A DNA stretch of 64,000 nucleotides, taken from the NCBI GenBank assembly GCA_964588325.1, contig CAZPOR010000006.1:124001-188000 (forward strand), written 5' to 3'. A program made the translations under genes and the position numbers. The notes beneath the pieces are model-generated. The model was not told the DNA's origin, did no database searches, and saw only the letters and a program-made list of their open reading frames with translations. The first letter of the stretch is position 1; each line of letters opens with the position of its first letter. This document shows positions 15,751 to 24,421 of this stretch, in pieces. This stretch comes from Thiovibrio sp964588325. Lineage in GTDB: Bacteria > Desulfobacterota > Desulfobulbia > Desulfobulbales > Desulfurivibrionaceae.

Positions 15751-15844
15751 TGTTTCCCCCCTGCGGTGGTTGTTTCCTTGTTGTGCGGTATTGCTTCTCC
15801 TTGTTGTTGCGTCACAATACCCATCGACATTTTTGCCTGGTCCC

Positions 15845-16768
15845 TTAAATTTCTCTTTCCGCTCCTTCCGTGGCAAAGAAGATTTCCGTGCCGCCCTCCC
15901 CTGCCCGGACGCAATATTTTTCCGAAAGGGTGTCGATCTGGTCATCGGTGCGCGCCGGATCGTGGTGGAACAGGGCCAGGGCTTTTACCCCGGCGCGCGT
16001 GGCCGCGGCAACGGCATGTTCGAACGAGGAGTGGCCCCAGCCAACGAATTTAGCCAGATATTCATCCTGGGTGTACTGGGTATCGTGCACCAGGAGATCC
16101 ACTCCGGAAAAAAACTGTTCCAAAATCCCATTCTGTTCCTGGGCCACCATTTCGCCCTCGGCGGCCATGCCTTCGTCATAGGATGGATCTTCCGGATCCG
16201 TGCAGAAAACATTGCGGAACGGCTCGGTGTCATAGGCGGTGCAAAAGGTCTTCCCCTGGTAGGCAAAACGGTAGCCCAGGCAGAGGAGGGGGTGGTTGAG
16301 GTATTTCGCGGTCACGGTAATGCCGTCGCCCAGGTCGAGTTCTCCTTCCTTGAGATCGATATACTCGATCCGGGCGGCAAGTTCGGCCTGGCGAACCGGG
16401 AAATACCGGTAGGTGAGCTGGCCGCCCACGATTTTTTCCAGGGTGTCGCCCTCAAAACTGACCGGGCCGTGGACCCTGAGGGTGCTGCCCGGCACATAGA
16501 TGGGGGTGAAGAAGGGAAACCCCATGATGTGATCCCAGTGGGTGTGGGTCAGGAAGATATCCGTGTTGATCGGACCCTGCTTGAAATCGTTGGCCATCAT
16601 GAAATTGCCCAGCTCCCGGATGCCGGAGCCGGCGTCGATGATGATGAGCCGGTTGATTTCCGGGAAGCGCAGTTCGATGCAGGCCGTGTTTCCGCCATAC
16701 TTCATGGTTTTTGGCCCGGGACAGGGGATGGAGCCCCGGACCCCCCAGAATTTGATTTTCATGCTCAT
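15845..16768 (-). CDS. Metallo-beta-lactamase fold hydrolase
   Basis: The 307-residue protein opens with IKFWGVRGSIPCPG, the signature start of a subgroup of MBL-fold phosphodiesterase-like hydrolases. It contains the metal-binding motif THTHWDH (about 93-99), a later His in YLNHPLLCLGY, and VHDTQYT with a conserved Asp. It is probably cytoplasmic with a di-metal site. The substrate is unknown; relatives act on cyclic nucleotides or RNA. Its ATG overlaps the stop of the upstream HDOD gene by 4 bases (ATGA), which indicates translational coupling and a shared signalling role. Confidence 0.85.
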   Translation of the reverse strand: MSMKIKFWGVRGSIPCPGPKTMKYGGNTACIELRFPEINRLIIIDAGSGIRELGNFMMANDFKQGPINTDIFLTHTHWDHIMGFPFFTPIYVPGSTLRVHGPVSFEGDTLEKIVGGQLTYRYFPVRQAELAARIEYIDLKEGELDLGDGITVTAKYLNHPLLCLGYRFAYQGKTFCTAYDTEPFRNVFCTDPEDPSYDEGMAAEGEMVAQEQNGILEQFFSGVDLLVHDTQYTQDEYLAKFVGWGHSSFEHAVAAATRAGVKALALFHHDPARTDDQIDTLSEKYCVRAGEGGTEIFFATEGAEREI

Positions 16769-17661
16769 GCTGCCTCCCTGGCGATCTGGAGAAAAACCTG
16801 GGCCTTTTCGATTTCCTGTTCCACAACCGTGTGCAGACTTGAAAGGTCATGCCATTTCAGGCCGACCAGGAGGAGCAGCTCCTCGACCCTGGACGTGTCC
16901 GGGAAACGGTCCCCGGCCGAGCCGACGTCAAAGAGATTGGCGTAGGTGTTGGCAAGGGCCACCACACTGACCAACTGGCGGTTGTTCGGGGAGGCTTTTT
17001 CCGGGGCGTGGTGGAAGCGGAGCAGTTCGGTGAGCGCCGGACTGAGCTGCCATTTGTCGGCGATCATCTTTCCTGCGTGGCCATGATCGAAGCCCAGCAG
17101 TATCTCCTCGGCCTTGGGCAAGGATCCCTGCTCAATGGTGGACAACTCCAGGGCCTGGCGGTATTCCTCGGCAAAACAGTTGTTCAGCGGGATTTTCCCC
17201 AGATCGTGGAGGAGTCCCGCAACAAAGAATTCTTCCTGCATCATGCCGGGGATTCCCTTGCGTCCAGCCAGGGCCTTGGCCAGCACCCCGACGCAGAGGG
17301 AATGGGTCCAGAAGGCATCCATGGACAGCGAGCGAAAGGAGTCTTGCCGGCCCATGCTGCCCAGCACCGCGGTGCTTAGGGCTAGGTTTTTCACGGTGTT
17401 GATCCCGAGCATGATGATCGCCCGGGTAAGGGAGCTGATCTGATTGGGCAGGGAATAATAGGCCGAGTTGATGAGCTTGAGCACCTGTCCGGTCAGGACC
17501 GGGTCCAGGGCGATGACCCGGTTCAGGTCGTTGGCCGAGGTGCTGGGGCGATTGCAGACCTCCAGAACCTTTGTCACCGTGGTGGAGAGGCTCGGCATCC
17601 GCTCGATGTATTTCTGGATCAGCGCGAAGCGCTGTTCGTTGGTCAGGGGAACCCCGGGCAT
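16765..17661 (-). CDS. HDOD domain signalling protein
   Basis: About 298 residues. The HDOD domain fills the protein: IERMPSLSTTVTKVLEVCN at the start, then VIALDPVLTGQVLKLINSAYY, then GLLHDLGKIPLNNCF. The last keeps an HD pair, although HDOD proteins usually lack full HD phosphohydrolase activity. Such proteins act in second-messenger signalling. I prefer ATG 17661; a longer form from a TTG at 17703 is possible, and neither has a strong ribosome site. The gene overlaps the following MBL-fold gene by 4 bases. Confidence 0.82.
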   Translation of the reverse strand: MPGVPLTNEQRFALIQKYIERMPSLSTTVTKVLEVCNRPSTSANDLNRVIALDPVLTGQVLKLINSAYYSLPNQISSLTRAIIMLGINTVKNLALSTAVLGSMGRQDSFRSLSMDAFWTHSLCVGVLAKALAGRKGIPGMMQEEFFVAGLLHDLGKIPLNNCFAEEYRQALELSTIEQGSLPKAEEILLGFDHGHAGKMIADKWQLSPALTELLRFHHAPEKASPNNRQLVSVVALANTYANLFDVGSAGDRFPDTSRVEELLLLVGLKWHDLSSLHTVVEQEIEKAQVFLQIAREAA

Positions 17662-17814
17662 CGGCGGACCTATTCTCGTCGTTTTGGAGCCGTCATCAAA
17701 CAACCATCGCTGTGTGCACTGCTGCCGTCCGGTTCGTCGGGATGGAAATATTTTTTGTTCTAACGGCCTAGCCCATAGTAGCTGAGGCTGACCCCGTGGT
17801 CAAGGAGGGGTTGC

Positions 17815-18012
17815 TCAACAGCCGTGCTTTATCAGAAAATCGCGGACCATCTCGTTCATGATCTCCAGCCTGGATCTGCCGGTTTCATGGGCAATGATCC
17901 AGGTGCAGCGTTGAAAGGCGCGGAAAAGGTCGCGGTCCACCTGGAGGGTCAGGCGTTCGGTTTCTCCGCCGGTGTCGGCGGCCGGGGGCGGGAAGGCGGT
18001 GTCCTGGGTCAT
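17815..18012 (-). CDS. Small ribbon-helix-helix-like protein
   Basis: A 65-residue protein beginning MTQDTAF; a start three codons upstream at 18021 is also possible. The segment ERLTLQVDRDLFRAFQRC followed by GRSRLEIMNEMVRDFLIKHG has the strand-helix-helix pattern of CopG/MetJ-type regulators. It could bind DNA or be an antitoxin-like factor, but no toxin gene is adjacent. Its ATG overlaps the hisA stop codon (ATGA at 18009-18012), so the two are translated together. Confidence 0.65.
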   Translation of the reverse strand: MTQDTAFPPPAADTGGETERLTLQVDRDLFRAFQRCTWIIAHETGRSRLEIMNEMVRDFLIKHGC

Positions 18013-18785
18013 GCTCGGCATTCTTCCCGTCGGTTAAAGGCCACGGCCTCGGCATAGGTGATGCCGGCGCCGCCGAAGATGTCCAGGGCGCTGCCGATGG
18101 TGGCGTCCAGGCGATTCAGCCCCAGCTCCTTGACCCGGTAGAGATCGGCAAGATTCTTCACCCCGCCGGCATAGGTGGTGGGGATTGGACTGAAGCGGCC
18201 GAGCAGCGAGGTGAGTTCTTCCTCGATGCCGCCGCATTTGCCCTCCACATCCACGGCGTGGATCAGGAATTCAGCGCAGTGGCCGGCGAAATACGCAAGG
18301 GATTGTTCGGAAACCGTCACCCGGGTGAACTTCTGCCAGCGGTCGGTAACGATATGGTAGGCATCCCCTTTTTTCCGGCAGCTCAGGTCAAGGACCAGCC
18401 GCTCCTTGCCCACAGCGCGAACCAGTTCGGCAAGGCGGTCCTCATGCACCACCCCGTCCCTGAACACCGCCGAGGTGACGATCACCGCGCTGGCCCCCTG
18501 ATCCAGCCAATACGCGGCATTGTCCGCCGTGATTCCGCCGCCCACCTGCAATCCTTGGGGAAAGGTTTGCAGGGCCTCGGACGCAGCGGCTTCGTTGCCT
18601 GGTCCCAGCATGATGACATGGCCGCCGAAGAGCTGATCCGCCTTGTACATCGCGGCATAGTGGGAGGCCGGCAGGTCCGAGGCAAAGTTGGTGGTCAGGC
18701 TTTCCTGTTTTTGGTCGGAGAGGGAGGAGCCGACAATCTGTTTTACCCTGCCTTGGTGGAGGTCGATGCACGGGCGGAATTTCAT
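18009..18785 (-). CDS. hisA: ProFAR isomerase, eukaryotic-type HisA
   Basis: This 258-residue (beta-alpha)8 barrel catalyses the Amadori isomerisation of ProFAR in histidine synthesis. The start FRPCIDLHQGRVKQIVG, with the catalytic Asp, and LQVGGGI mark HisA. The long insert after the first strand, the HAVDVEGKCGG segment and the TYAGGVKNLADL end match the eukaryotic/plant-type branch rather than the usual bacterial HisA, in my judgement. It lies far from any other his gene here. Ribosome site AGGTGA precedes ATG 18785. It is coupled to a small ribbon-helix-helix gene downstream. Confidence 0.85.
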   Translation of the reverse strand: MKFRPCIDLHQGRVKQIVGSSLSDQKQESLTTNFASDLPASHYAAMYKADQLFGGHVIMLGPGNEAAASEALQTFPQGLQVGGGITADNAAYWLDQGASAVIVTSAVFRDGVVHEDRLAELVRAVGKERLVLDLSCRKKGDAYHIVTDRWQKFTRVTVSEQSLAYFAGHCAEFLIHAVDVEGKCGGIEEELTSLLGRFSPIPTTYAGGVKNLADLYRVKELGLNRLDATIGSALDIFGGAGITYAEAVAFNRREECRA

Positions 18786-18856
18786 GGGGTGTCACCTGTC
18801 CTGGGCTGTGGGCTGGATTTCCGGCAAGGGTAGCCCTTTCTCCGGAAAAAGGTCAA

Positions 18857-18889
18857 CAAAAAAGGTGGGCAGCTTGCGCCGTCCACCTT
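18857..18889 (-). terminator. Rho-independent terminator after the EF-G/P-loop operon
   Basis: Read on the minus strand, the stem AAGGTGG/CCACCTT (18883-18889 with 18862-18868) is followed by a T run (complement of the A tract at 18858-18863). It lies about 30 bases past the stop of the P-loop gene and before the hisA start region. Confidence 0.8.
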
Positions 18890-18918
18890 GTGTTGCCTCG
18901 TTTTGTTACCGCAAACGC

Positions 18919-19632
18919 TTATTTGCAGTTTTCCCTGATCATGAAGCTTTTGGTGTCAAGCTTGAGGAGTTTGCCGCATTTGCTGACCGCCGCCGTTCCT
19001 TTGAGGATCTTCAGGTCGATGCAGTCGCTTTGCGATACCGGCTGAAGCAGAACAATGGTATTGAAAAGATCTTCCATGCCTTTGCAGGGGGCGGGAATTC
19101 CGGAGGCGCACTGGCAATCGGCCTCCTCGTCGCACACGGCGGAAAACCAGATCTGCAGGTTCATGGCCTTGGCCAGATCCCGCATCCCTTCCAGCACCGC
19201 GCGGTCGGTTTTGGCAAAATCAAAGCCGTCAACCACCATGCAGCTCGGTTTGATGACGTTCTGCTGCACCAGGTCGTGCAGCCGCTCTTCCAGTTTGGCC
19301 CGGCTGAACTTGGACTCGTTGAAGGTGATGATCATGCGGTTATGCATGATCGAATCATGGATTTCCCCAGCGTTCTCAAGCGTGCAGAACTCGGCGATAT
19401 CCTTGAACATGTCGTCGTACCAGAGCTTGGTTTTGTCCAGGCTCTGCCCAACGCTGACGTGGACCACCTGCTTGTCGTTCAACAGGGAGTCCAAGGCGAT
19501 CTGCACCAGCAGCGCGGTTTTGCCCACGCCGGCCCGCGCCATGACCAACCCCATCCGGCTGGATTCCTTGGCGTCGCTTTCGCCCTTCAGGTGACGGATG
19601 GGGTTCTTTTCAATCAGCTCTTGTTTCAGCAT
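18919..19632 (-). CDS. RecA/KaiC-like P-loop ATPase, unknown role
   Basis: A 237-residue soluble protein with a Walker A motif, ARAGVGKTALL (about 32-42), and a Walker B-like strand, CMVVDGFDF. The fold order fits a RecA/DnaB/KaiC-type ATPase. It is unusually rich in cysteine near the end (CDEEADCQCASGIPAPC and later CIDL, SKCGK, ENCK), which could bind a metal or sense redox state. It follows EF-G by about 167 bases that contain repeat copy B, and it ends at a terminator, so it is probably in the EF-G transcript. I do not know a named family for it. Confidence 0.7.
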   Translation of the reverse strand: MLKQELIEKNPIRHLKGESDAKESSRMGLVMARAGVGKTALLVQIALDSLLNDKQVVHVSVGQSLDKTKLWYDDMFKDIAEFCTLENAGEIHDSIMHNRMIITFNESKFSRAKLEERLHDLVQQNVIKPSCMVVDGFDFAKTDRAVLEGMRDLAKAMNLQIWFSAVCDEEADCQCASGIPAPCKGMEDLFNTIVLLQPVSQSDCIDLKILKGTAAVSKCGKLLKLDTKSFMIRENCK

Positions 19633-19693
19633 GGCGGTATCCTATTTTTTGTAATTATTCAGCTTGACGCCGACATTGAACAAAATCCAGAAA

Positions 19694-19799
19694 GTAACTG
19701 TTCAGCAGTGCCGCAGATGCGCGAAAGAGGTCGATTCGCTATACTCCAGTATGCGAATCGACCGATGACAAAGCAGATGCGGTGCAGCTGGGCAGTTAC
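19694..19799 (-). repeat. Dispersed 3'-end repeat, copy B
   Basis: Read on the minus strand it begins TAACTGCCCAGCTGC directly after the EF-G TAG stop and ends GCACTGCTGAACAGTTAC. It keeps the family words CGCATCTGC, TTTGTCATCGG and CGCGCATCTGCGGC. In the middle it carries its own hairpin, an 11-bp stem GGTCGATTCGC/GCGAATCGACC near 19730-19762, in place of the two hairpins of the long copies. The orientation is sense to the upstream gene, as in all copies. Confidence 0.85.
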
Positions 19800-21874
19800 T
19801 ATTTTTTGTCTTTTTTCTGGGCCTTGGCGACCAACTCTTCGGCAACGCTCTTGGGCACCGGACGGTAGGTGGCAAATTCCATGGTAAACTCTGCCTTGCC
19901 CTGCGTCAAGGAACGAAGATCGGTGGAGTAGCCGAACATCTCGGAAAGCGGCACCTCGGCCTCGATGACCGTGTAGGCGTCTTCCTCGTTGGTGCCGATG
20001 ATCATGCCGCGCCGCTGGTTCAGGCTGCCCATGATGGAGCCCTGGAACTCGGTGGGGCCCTCGACCGCGACCTTCATGATCGGCTCCATGATCACCGGCT
20101 TGGCCTTCATGTATGCTTCCTTGAAGCCGCCCATGGCAGCGAGCTGGAAGGCGATATCCGAGGAGTCCACGGCATGGGAGGCGCCGTCGTTGATGGCGCA
20201 GCGCACCCCGGTGACATGGGCGCCCACCAGGGAGCCTTTTTCCAGGCATTTCTGGAAGCCCTTGTCGCAGGAGGGGATATATTCGCGGGGGATGGAGCCG
20301 CCGACGATCTGGTCGACGAATTCGTACTCGCCCTCTTCCATGGGCTCGATGTAGCCTGCAACGCGGCCGAACTGGCCGGAGCCGCCGGTCTGTTTCTTGT
20401 GGGTGTAGTTGAACTCGGCCCGCTGGGTGATGGTCTCGCGGTAGGCGACCTGGGGCGCGCCCACGGTGACCTCGGCCTTGTATTCGCGCTTCATCCGCTC
20501 GACGTAGACGTCAAGGTGCAGCTCGCCCATGCCGGAGATGATGGTCTCCAGGGTTTCCTGGTCCACATAGGTCTTGAAGGTGGGGTCTTCCTTGGTGAAA
20601 CGGTTCAGGGCCTTGGACATGTTGTCCTGGGCCTTGTTGTCCACCGGGGTGATGGAAAGCGAGATAACCGGCTCCGGCACATGCATGGAGCTCATGGAGA
20701 AGTTGTAGTCGCCGCGGGTGAAGGTGTCGCCGGAGGCGCAGTCGATGCCGAACAGGGCGACGATGTCGCCGGAGCCGGACTCTTCGATCTCCTCCATCTC
20801 GTCGGAATGCATCCGCACCAGGCGGCCGACCTTGGCCTTCTTGCCGGTGCGGACATTGACGATGGAGTCGCCCTTCTTCAGGGTGCCCTGGTAGGTGCGC
20901 ACGTAGGTGAGCTGCCCGTAGCGGCCGTCTTCAAGCTTGAAGGCCAGGGCCAGCAAGGGATCGCCCGGCTGGTTGGTGACCTTGACCTCGGCCTCGTTGT
21001 TGTCCAGATCCAGGGCGAAGTTGTCAACGTCGGTGGGGCACGGCAGGTAGTCGTTGACCGCATCGAGCAGGAGCTGCACGCCCTTGTTCTTGTAGGCGGA
21101 GCCCATCATGACCGGGGTGAATTCCAAGGAGAGCGTGCCCTTGCGGATCGCGTCCATGATCATCTCCTCGGTGGGGGCGCCTTCGAGCACCGCCTCCATC
21201 AATTCGTCGGAGAACATGGAAACCGCGTCCAGCAGCTCTTCCCGCTTGGCGTCGCATTCATCCTTGTATTGGGCCGGGATATCCTCGATGCGGATCTTGT
21301 CGCCGTTTTCGCCGTCGAAATACACAGCCTTCATCTTGACCAGGTCGATGAGCCCCTGCATGTCGCCCTCAAGGCCCATGGGCACCTGGATGGGCACGGC
21401 GTTGAGGCCCAGCTTGTCGCGCAACTGCTTGATGACCTTCTCGGGATTGGCGCCGGTGCGGTCGCATTTATTGATAAAGGCCACGCGGGGAACCCGGTAG
21501 CGGGTCATCTGCCGGTTAACCGTAATGGACTGGGACTGGACGCCGCCCACGGAGCAGAGGATCAGCACCGCGCCGTCGAGCACGCGCAGGGCCCGCTCAA
21601 CCTCGATGGTGAAATCCACGTGGCCGGGGGTGTCGATGATGTTGATGGAATGGTCCTTCCAGTCGCAGTAGGTGGCGGCGGAACAGATGGTGATGCCGCG
21701 CTCCCGCTCCAGCTCCATGGAGTCCATCTTGGCGCCGACGCCGTCCTTGCCGCGCACCTCATGGATCGCATGAATACGCTGGGTATAGAAAAGGATGCGC
21801 TCGGTCAGGGTGGTTTTGCCTGAGTCGATATGGGCGCTGATACCGATATTGCGGACTTTCGAAAGGTCTTTCAT
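19799..21874 (-). CDS. fusA: Elongation factor G, mitochondrial-like (spd) type
   Basis: This 691-residue translational GTPase moves tRNAs and mRNA through the ribosome or helps recycle it. It has the P-loop HIDSGKTT, switch II DTPGHVD, NKCD, and the later EF-G domains with GMGELHLDVYVERMKREY. The motifs HIDSGKTTLTERILFYT and RERGITICSAATYCDW match the mtEFG1/spdEFG1 branch, not the usual bacterial HVDAGKTT type. It is not next to ribosomal protein or EF-Tu genes, which also argues against the str-operon copy. The start ATG 21874 follows GAGTGGAAG. A second EF-G is expected elsewhere in the genome. Confidence 0.93.
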   Translation of the reverse strand: MKDLSKVRNIGISAHIDSGKTTLTERILFYTQRIHAIHEVRGKDGVGAKMDSMELERERGITICSAATYCDWKDHSINIIDTPGHVDFTIEVERALRVLDGAVLILCSVGGVQSQSITVNRQMTRYRVPRVAFINKCDRTGANPEKVIKQLRDKLGLNAVPIQVPMGLEGDMQGLIDLVKMKAVYFDGENGDKIRIEDIPAQYKDECDAKREELLDAVSMFSDELMEAVLEGAPTEEMIMDAIRKGTLSLEFTPVMMGSAYKNKGVQLLLDAVNDYLPCPTDVDNFALDLDNNEAEVKVTNQPGDPLLALAFKLEDGRYGQLTYVRTYQGTLKKGDSIVNVRTGKKAKVGRLVRMHSDEMEEIEESGSGDIVALFGIDCASGDTFTRGDYNFSMSSMHVPEPVISLSITPVDNKAQDNMSKALNRFTKEDPTFKTYVDQETLETIISGMGELHLDVYVERMKREYKAEVTVGAPQVAYRETITQRAEFNYTHKKQTGGSGQFGRVAGYIEPMEEGEYEFVDQIVGGSIPREYIPSCDKGFQKCLEKGSLVGAHVTGVRCAINDGASHAVDSSDIAFQLAAMGGFKEAYMKAKPVIMEPIMKVAVEGPTEFQGSIMGSLNQRRGMIIGTNEEDAYTVIEAEVPLSEMFGYSTDLRSLTQGKAEFTMEFATYRPVPKSVAEELVAKAQKKDKK

Positions 21875-21956
21875 GGTAAATCTTCCACTCCATTTATGCA
21901 GTTGCGCGGTTACGCCTGGCGCCGGTCAAGGCACCATACCTTGGGAAACCGGCATT

Positions 21957-21981
21957 AAAAAACGGCCCTGGTCTGGGGCCG
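21957..21981 (-). terminator. Terminator or attenuator in the EF-G leader
   Basis: Minus-strand stem CGGCCC/GGGCCG with a 7-base loop, followed by six T residues. It lies 83 bases upstream of the EF-G start. It could block read-through from the upstream genes or attenuate EF-G. Confidence 0.6.
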
Positions 21982-22225
21982 CATGGACAGTCTTTTTAAG
22001 AACAGGCACATTTACCCCCAAGCCCGGTTGCTGTCAAGGGAAAAATTCGGCGCATTCGCACGCAGTTACTTGCGGCGGGATGGGGTAAAGACGAGGGGGC
22101 TATGGGCAAAGGCGGTTTCGGAGGAGACGATGGGCTGAAACTCGCGGTGACGGCAGGCTTTCCGTATTAAAGCTGCTCGGCAGCCTGAACATGGGGTTGA
22201 CTGGAGACATGTTAAGGTACAAAAA

Positions 22226-22256
22226 GATGGGGGGAGAGGCATAGGCCCCTCCCCCC
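22226..22256 (-). terminator. Terminator after the MtrB-like gene
   Basis: A strong G/C stem, GGGGGGAG paired with its complement near 22229-22256, is followed on the minus strand by ATCTTTTTG. It lies about 60 bases after the stop of the outer-membrane barrel gene and ends the two-gene conduit operon. Confidence 0.75.
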
Positions 22257-22317
22257 AAGGAGAACGTCGGCTCAAGCAGTTTCCGCCGGTTTGATTCCGG
22301 GGGAAACGCCTAACCGG

Positions 22318-24408
22318 TTAGAATTTGTACTTCGCGGTCAGGAAAAACACGTTGGCATTGTAGTTCGGGTCCATGCCCGCACCGGTGAGGTAGCTTTTGG
22401 TTGTGGCCCCCCACACATACGAGTAGCCGTCGGAGAATTGATCATTGTACTTGTAGTGTTCATAGGCGTAGCCGCCGACAAGGGTGATCTTCTCCGTCGT
22501 GTTGTAGGTTGCCTTCAACAGAAAGGAGTTCTTCCTGTAGTCATCCCAGTTTTGGGAATCCACCGTCTCGTTGGTGTAGCCGGCAGGGACTGACTCATAG
22601 TAGGTGAAGTCCGCGAGGCCATCGGATCGCACATGGTCGAACTGGGCGCGCAGGCTCAGAACTTTTGGGACCACGGCCATGTCGATCGCCAGACCATAAT
22701 CCAGACTCTTGTTTTTCTGGTTCGCGGTCCAGGTATAGTTGCCATCGGTGGCGTTGGTATCAACGGGGTTGGCCGTAGTCGTGTTGACAGTCGTTGCCAT
22801 AGCCCGTTCGGTCTGATCAATGGTCGCGACCTCGTAATCGACGTAGCCGGAGATCATGATCGCGTTGTTCACCGCGAAATCAGCGCTGATATTGAAACTG
22901 TCGCTCTTCTCCTCAAGGAGACCGTAGACGGTCTCGGTGTAGTCGGAGATTTTGTGCTTATAGCCCAGACCGATGTTCAGCCTGTCGTTGGGCGAGATGT
23001 CCAGGCCCAGCTTGAAGGTGTCCCTGTCCTGATCGGCGGCGTCAAACCGGCGAATATAGGGTTCGATGGCGTCGGCGCTGGCTTGGGTGCCGGTGACCAA
23101 CTGGAGTTGCTCCCAGCGGGAATCGCGCTCCATTCTTTCGTAGCCAGCCTTGGCGGTCAACCACTCCAGCCCGCTCCACTTGGCATCGAGCCCGTAGATG
23201 TCGTCGTCGGTCTCGGGCAGGTCGCCGCGATGCCTTTCGACATTCACGAATTTGTAGTAGGGGGTGAGTTTGATAGCGGCCGGCAGCTTCAGGCCTGCCT
23301 CGACGCCATAGCTGGTCTTCTCGTAGTCGAAGAGATGGTTGGTGAAGGTGGTGGCGCCCACGGTGCTGATGATCCGGTCGGACTTGTTTTCTTTGTCGTA
23401 GTTGGAGTAAAAAACCTTGCCGTCAAGGAAGTTCAAGGGGCTGGAGGCCAGGACGATGTTGTAGCTCGTCGTCTCAACCTTGCCGTTGAACAAGGGGTCG
23501 GACAGGGTGTTGGTCCGGGCGTTGCCTGCGGTATTGTAGGTGGTTGCCAGGTTCGACTCGCTTTCAGCCTCGGACTTGCCGTAGCTGAGGGAAAGACTGC
23601 TGCTCAGAGGCAGTTTGACCCGCCCCTTGAACGCAAGTTTGGAATAGTCGTTGTCCGGCGGCAGGGTCAGGAATTCACTCGTATTTGCCGCGGTCAAACT
23701 TTGAAAATAGAGATAATCGTTGGCGTTGTCGAAGCTGCTGTTCAGGTAGGACATCGAAACGAAGAATGGATCCTCGCCGTAGCCGATTTCGGCCTTGAAG
23801 GTGTTGGTCTCGTAATCCACCGGCTCGGGAAGCTCGATGGAAACGCTGGAATAAACGCCCGCCGCCTTGATACCGGTCCGGTCTTCCTGGGACACGGAAA
23901 AATCGGCGAAGAAGGGTTTGAGCATGTTCAGCTTGATGCCCGCGCCGTACTGATCCCGGGAAATGGCATAGTCGAAGACGCTCGGCCAGGCGGCGGCGTT
24001 TGTGGGCAGGGAAGCCGAGGTTGCCGTGGTGGTCAGGTTGTTGGTGCCGACACCGGTGTAAAAAGATCTGGCGTCGAAGTCGAAGTTATGTTGAATCTCC
24101 TTATAGTAGGCGTCCAGTTTGAACTTTTCGTACTGGCCTGCCTCGATCTTGAAGCTCTGGGTGTCCCGGGCGATTTCGTCGGCGTTGAAATTCAGAAATC
24201 CCGACTCGGCGTCGTACTTCATTTCGACCCCGCCGGTGATGCCGCTGTCCGCATCGCCGTATTCGCTGAATTTTGCCTTGTTGCCGCGGACGTCAATGCT
24301 CTTGCCCGTGGCCTCGATATGGCCGGAGACTCCTTCCTCGGCCTGGACGCCTGCGACGCACAGCAAGGACAAGAGGGCGCTGCCTGATAGTACCAGTTTT
24401 CTTTTCAT
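22318..24408 (-). CDS. MtrB/PioB-like outer-membrane beta-barrel
   Basis: The 696-residue protein has a cleavable signal peptide (MKRKLVLSGSALLSLLCVAG, cut near VQA) and then mostly alternating amphipathic strands. It ends in YKF, the aromatic terminal residue expected for barrel assembly. Size and the many tyrosine- and aspartate-rich strands fit the MtrB/PioB family, barrels that wrap a periplasmic multiheme cytochrome to carry electrons across the outer membrane. The upstream neighbour, 13 bases away, is a decaheme MtrA/DmsE-type cytochrome, which strongly supports this role. The CXXC seen near the N-terminus of some MtrB proteins is absent. Ribosome site AAGGAGGGA precedes the ATG. Confidence 0.85.
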   Translation of the reverse strand: MKRKLVLSGSALLSLLCVAGVQAEEGVSGHIEATGKSIDVRGNKAKFSEYGDADSGITGGVEMKYDAESGFLNFNADEIARDTQSFKIEAGQYEKFKLDAYYKEIQHNFDFDARSFYTGVGTNNLTTTATSASLPTNAAAWPSVFDYAISRDQYGAGIKLNMLKPFFADFSVSQEDRTGIKAAGVYSSVSIELPEPVDYETNTFKAEIGYGEDPFFVSMSYLNSSFDNANDYLYFQSLTAANTSEFLTLPPDNDYSKLAFKGRVKLPLSSSLSLSYGKSEAESESNLATTYNTAGNARTNTLSDPLFNGKVETTSYNIVLASSPLNFLDGKVFYSNYDKENKSDRIISTVGATTFTNHLFDYEKTSYGVEAGLKLPAAIKLTPYYKFVNVERHRGDLPETDDDIYGLDAKWSGLEWLTAKAGYERMERDSRWEQLQLVTGTQASADAIEPYIRRFDAADQDRDTFKLGLDISPNDRLNIGLGYKHKISDYTETVYGLLEEKSDSFNISADFAVNNAIMISGYVDYEVATIDQTERAMATTVNTTTANPVDTNATDGNYTWTANQKNKSLDYGLAIDMAVVPKVLSLRAQFDHVRSDGLADFTYYESVPAGYTNETVDSQNWDDYRKNSFLLKATYNTTEKITLVGGYAYEHYKYNDQFSDGYSYVWGATTKSYLTGAGMDPNYNANVFFLTAKYKF

Positions 24409-24421
24409 ATATTCTCCCTCC

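Larger units (their letters stand above)
21875..22317. other. Non-coding gap upstream of EF-G
   Basis: These 443 bases hold two minus-strand terminator-like hairpins (listed separately) and presumably the EF-G promoter. I see no convincing gene: short frames here lack ribosome sites and coding character. I could not identify clear -35/-10 boxes. Confidence 0.5.

Noticed and set aside
20174..21823. Long plus-strand open frame opposite EF-G
   Set aside because: Complement of a well-defined EF-G; its protein is Gly/His/Val-rich without any motif, typical of an antisense shadow.
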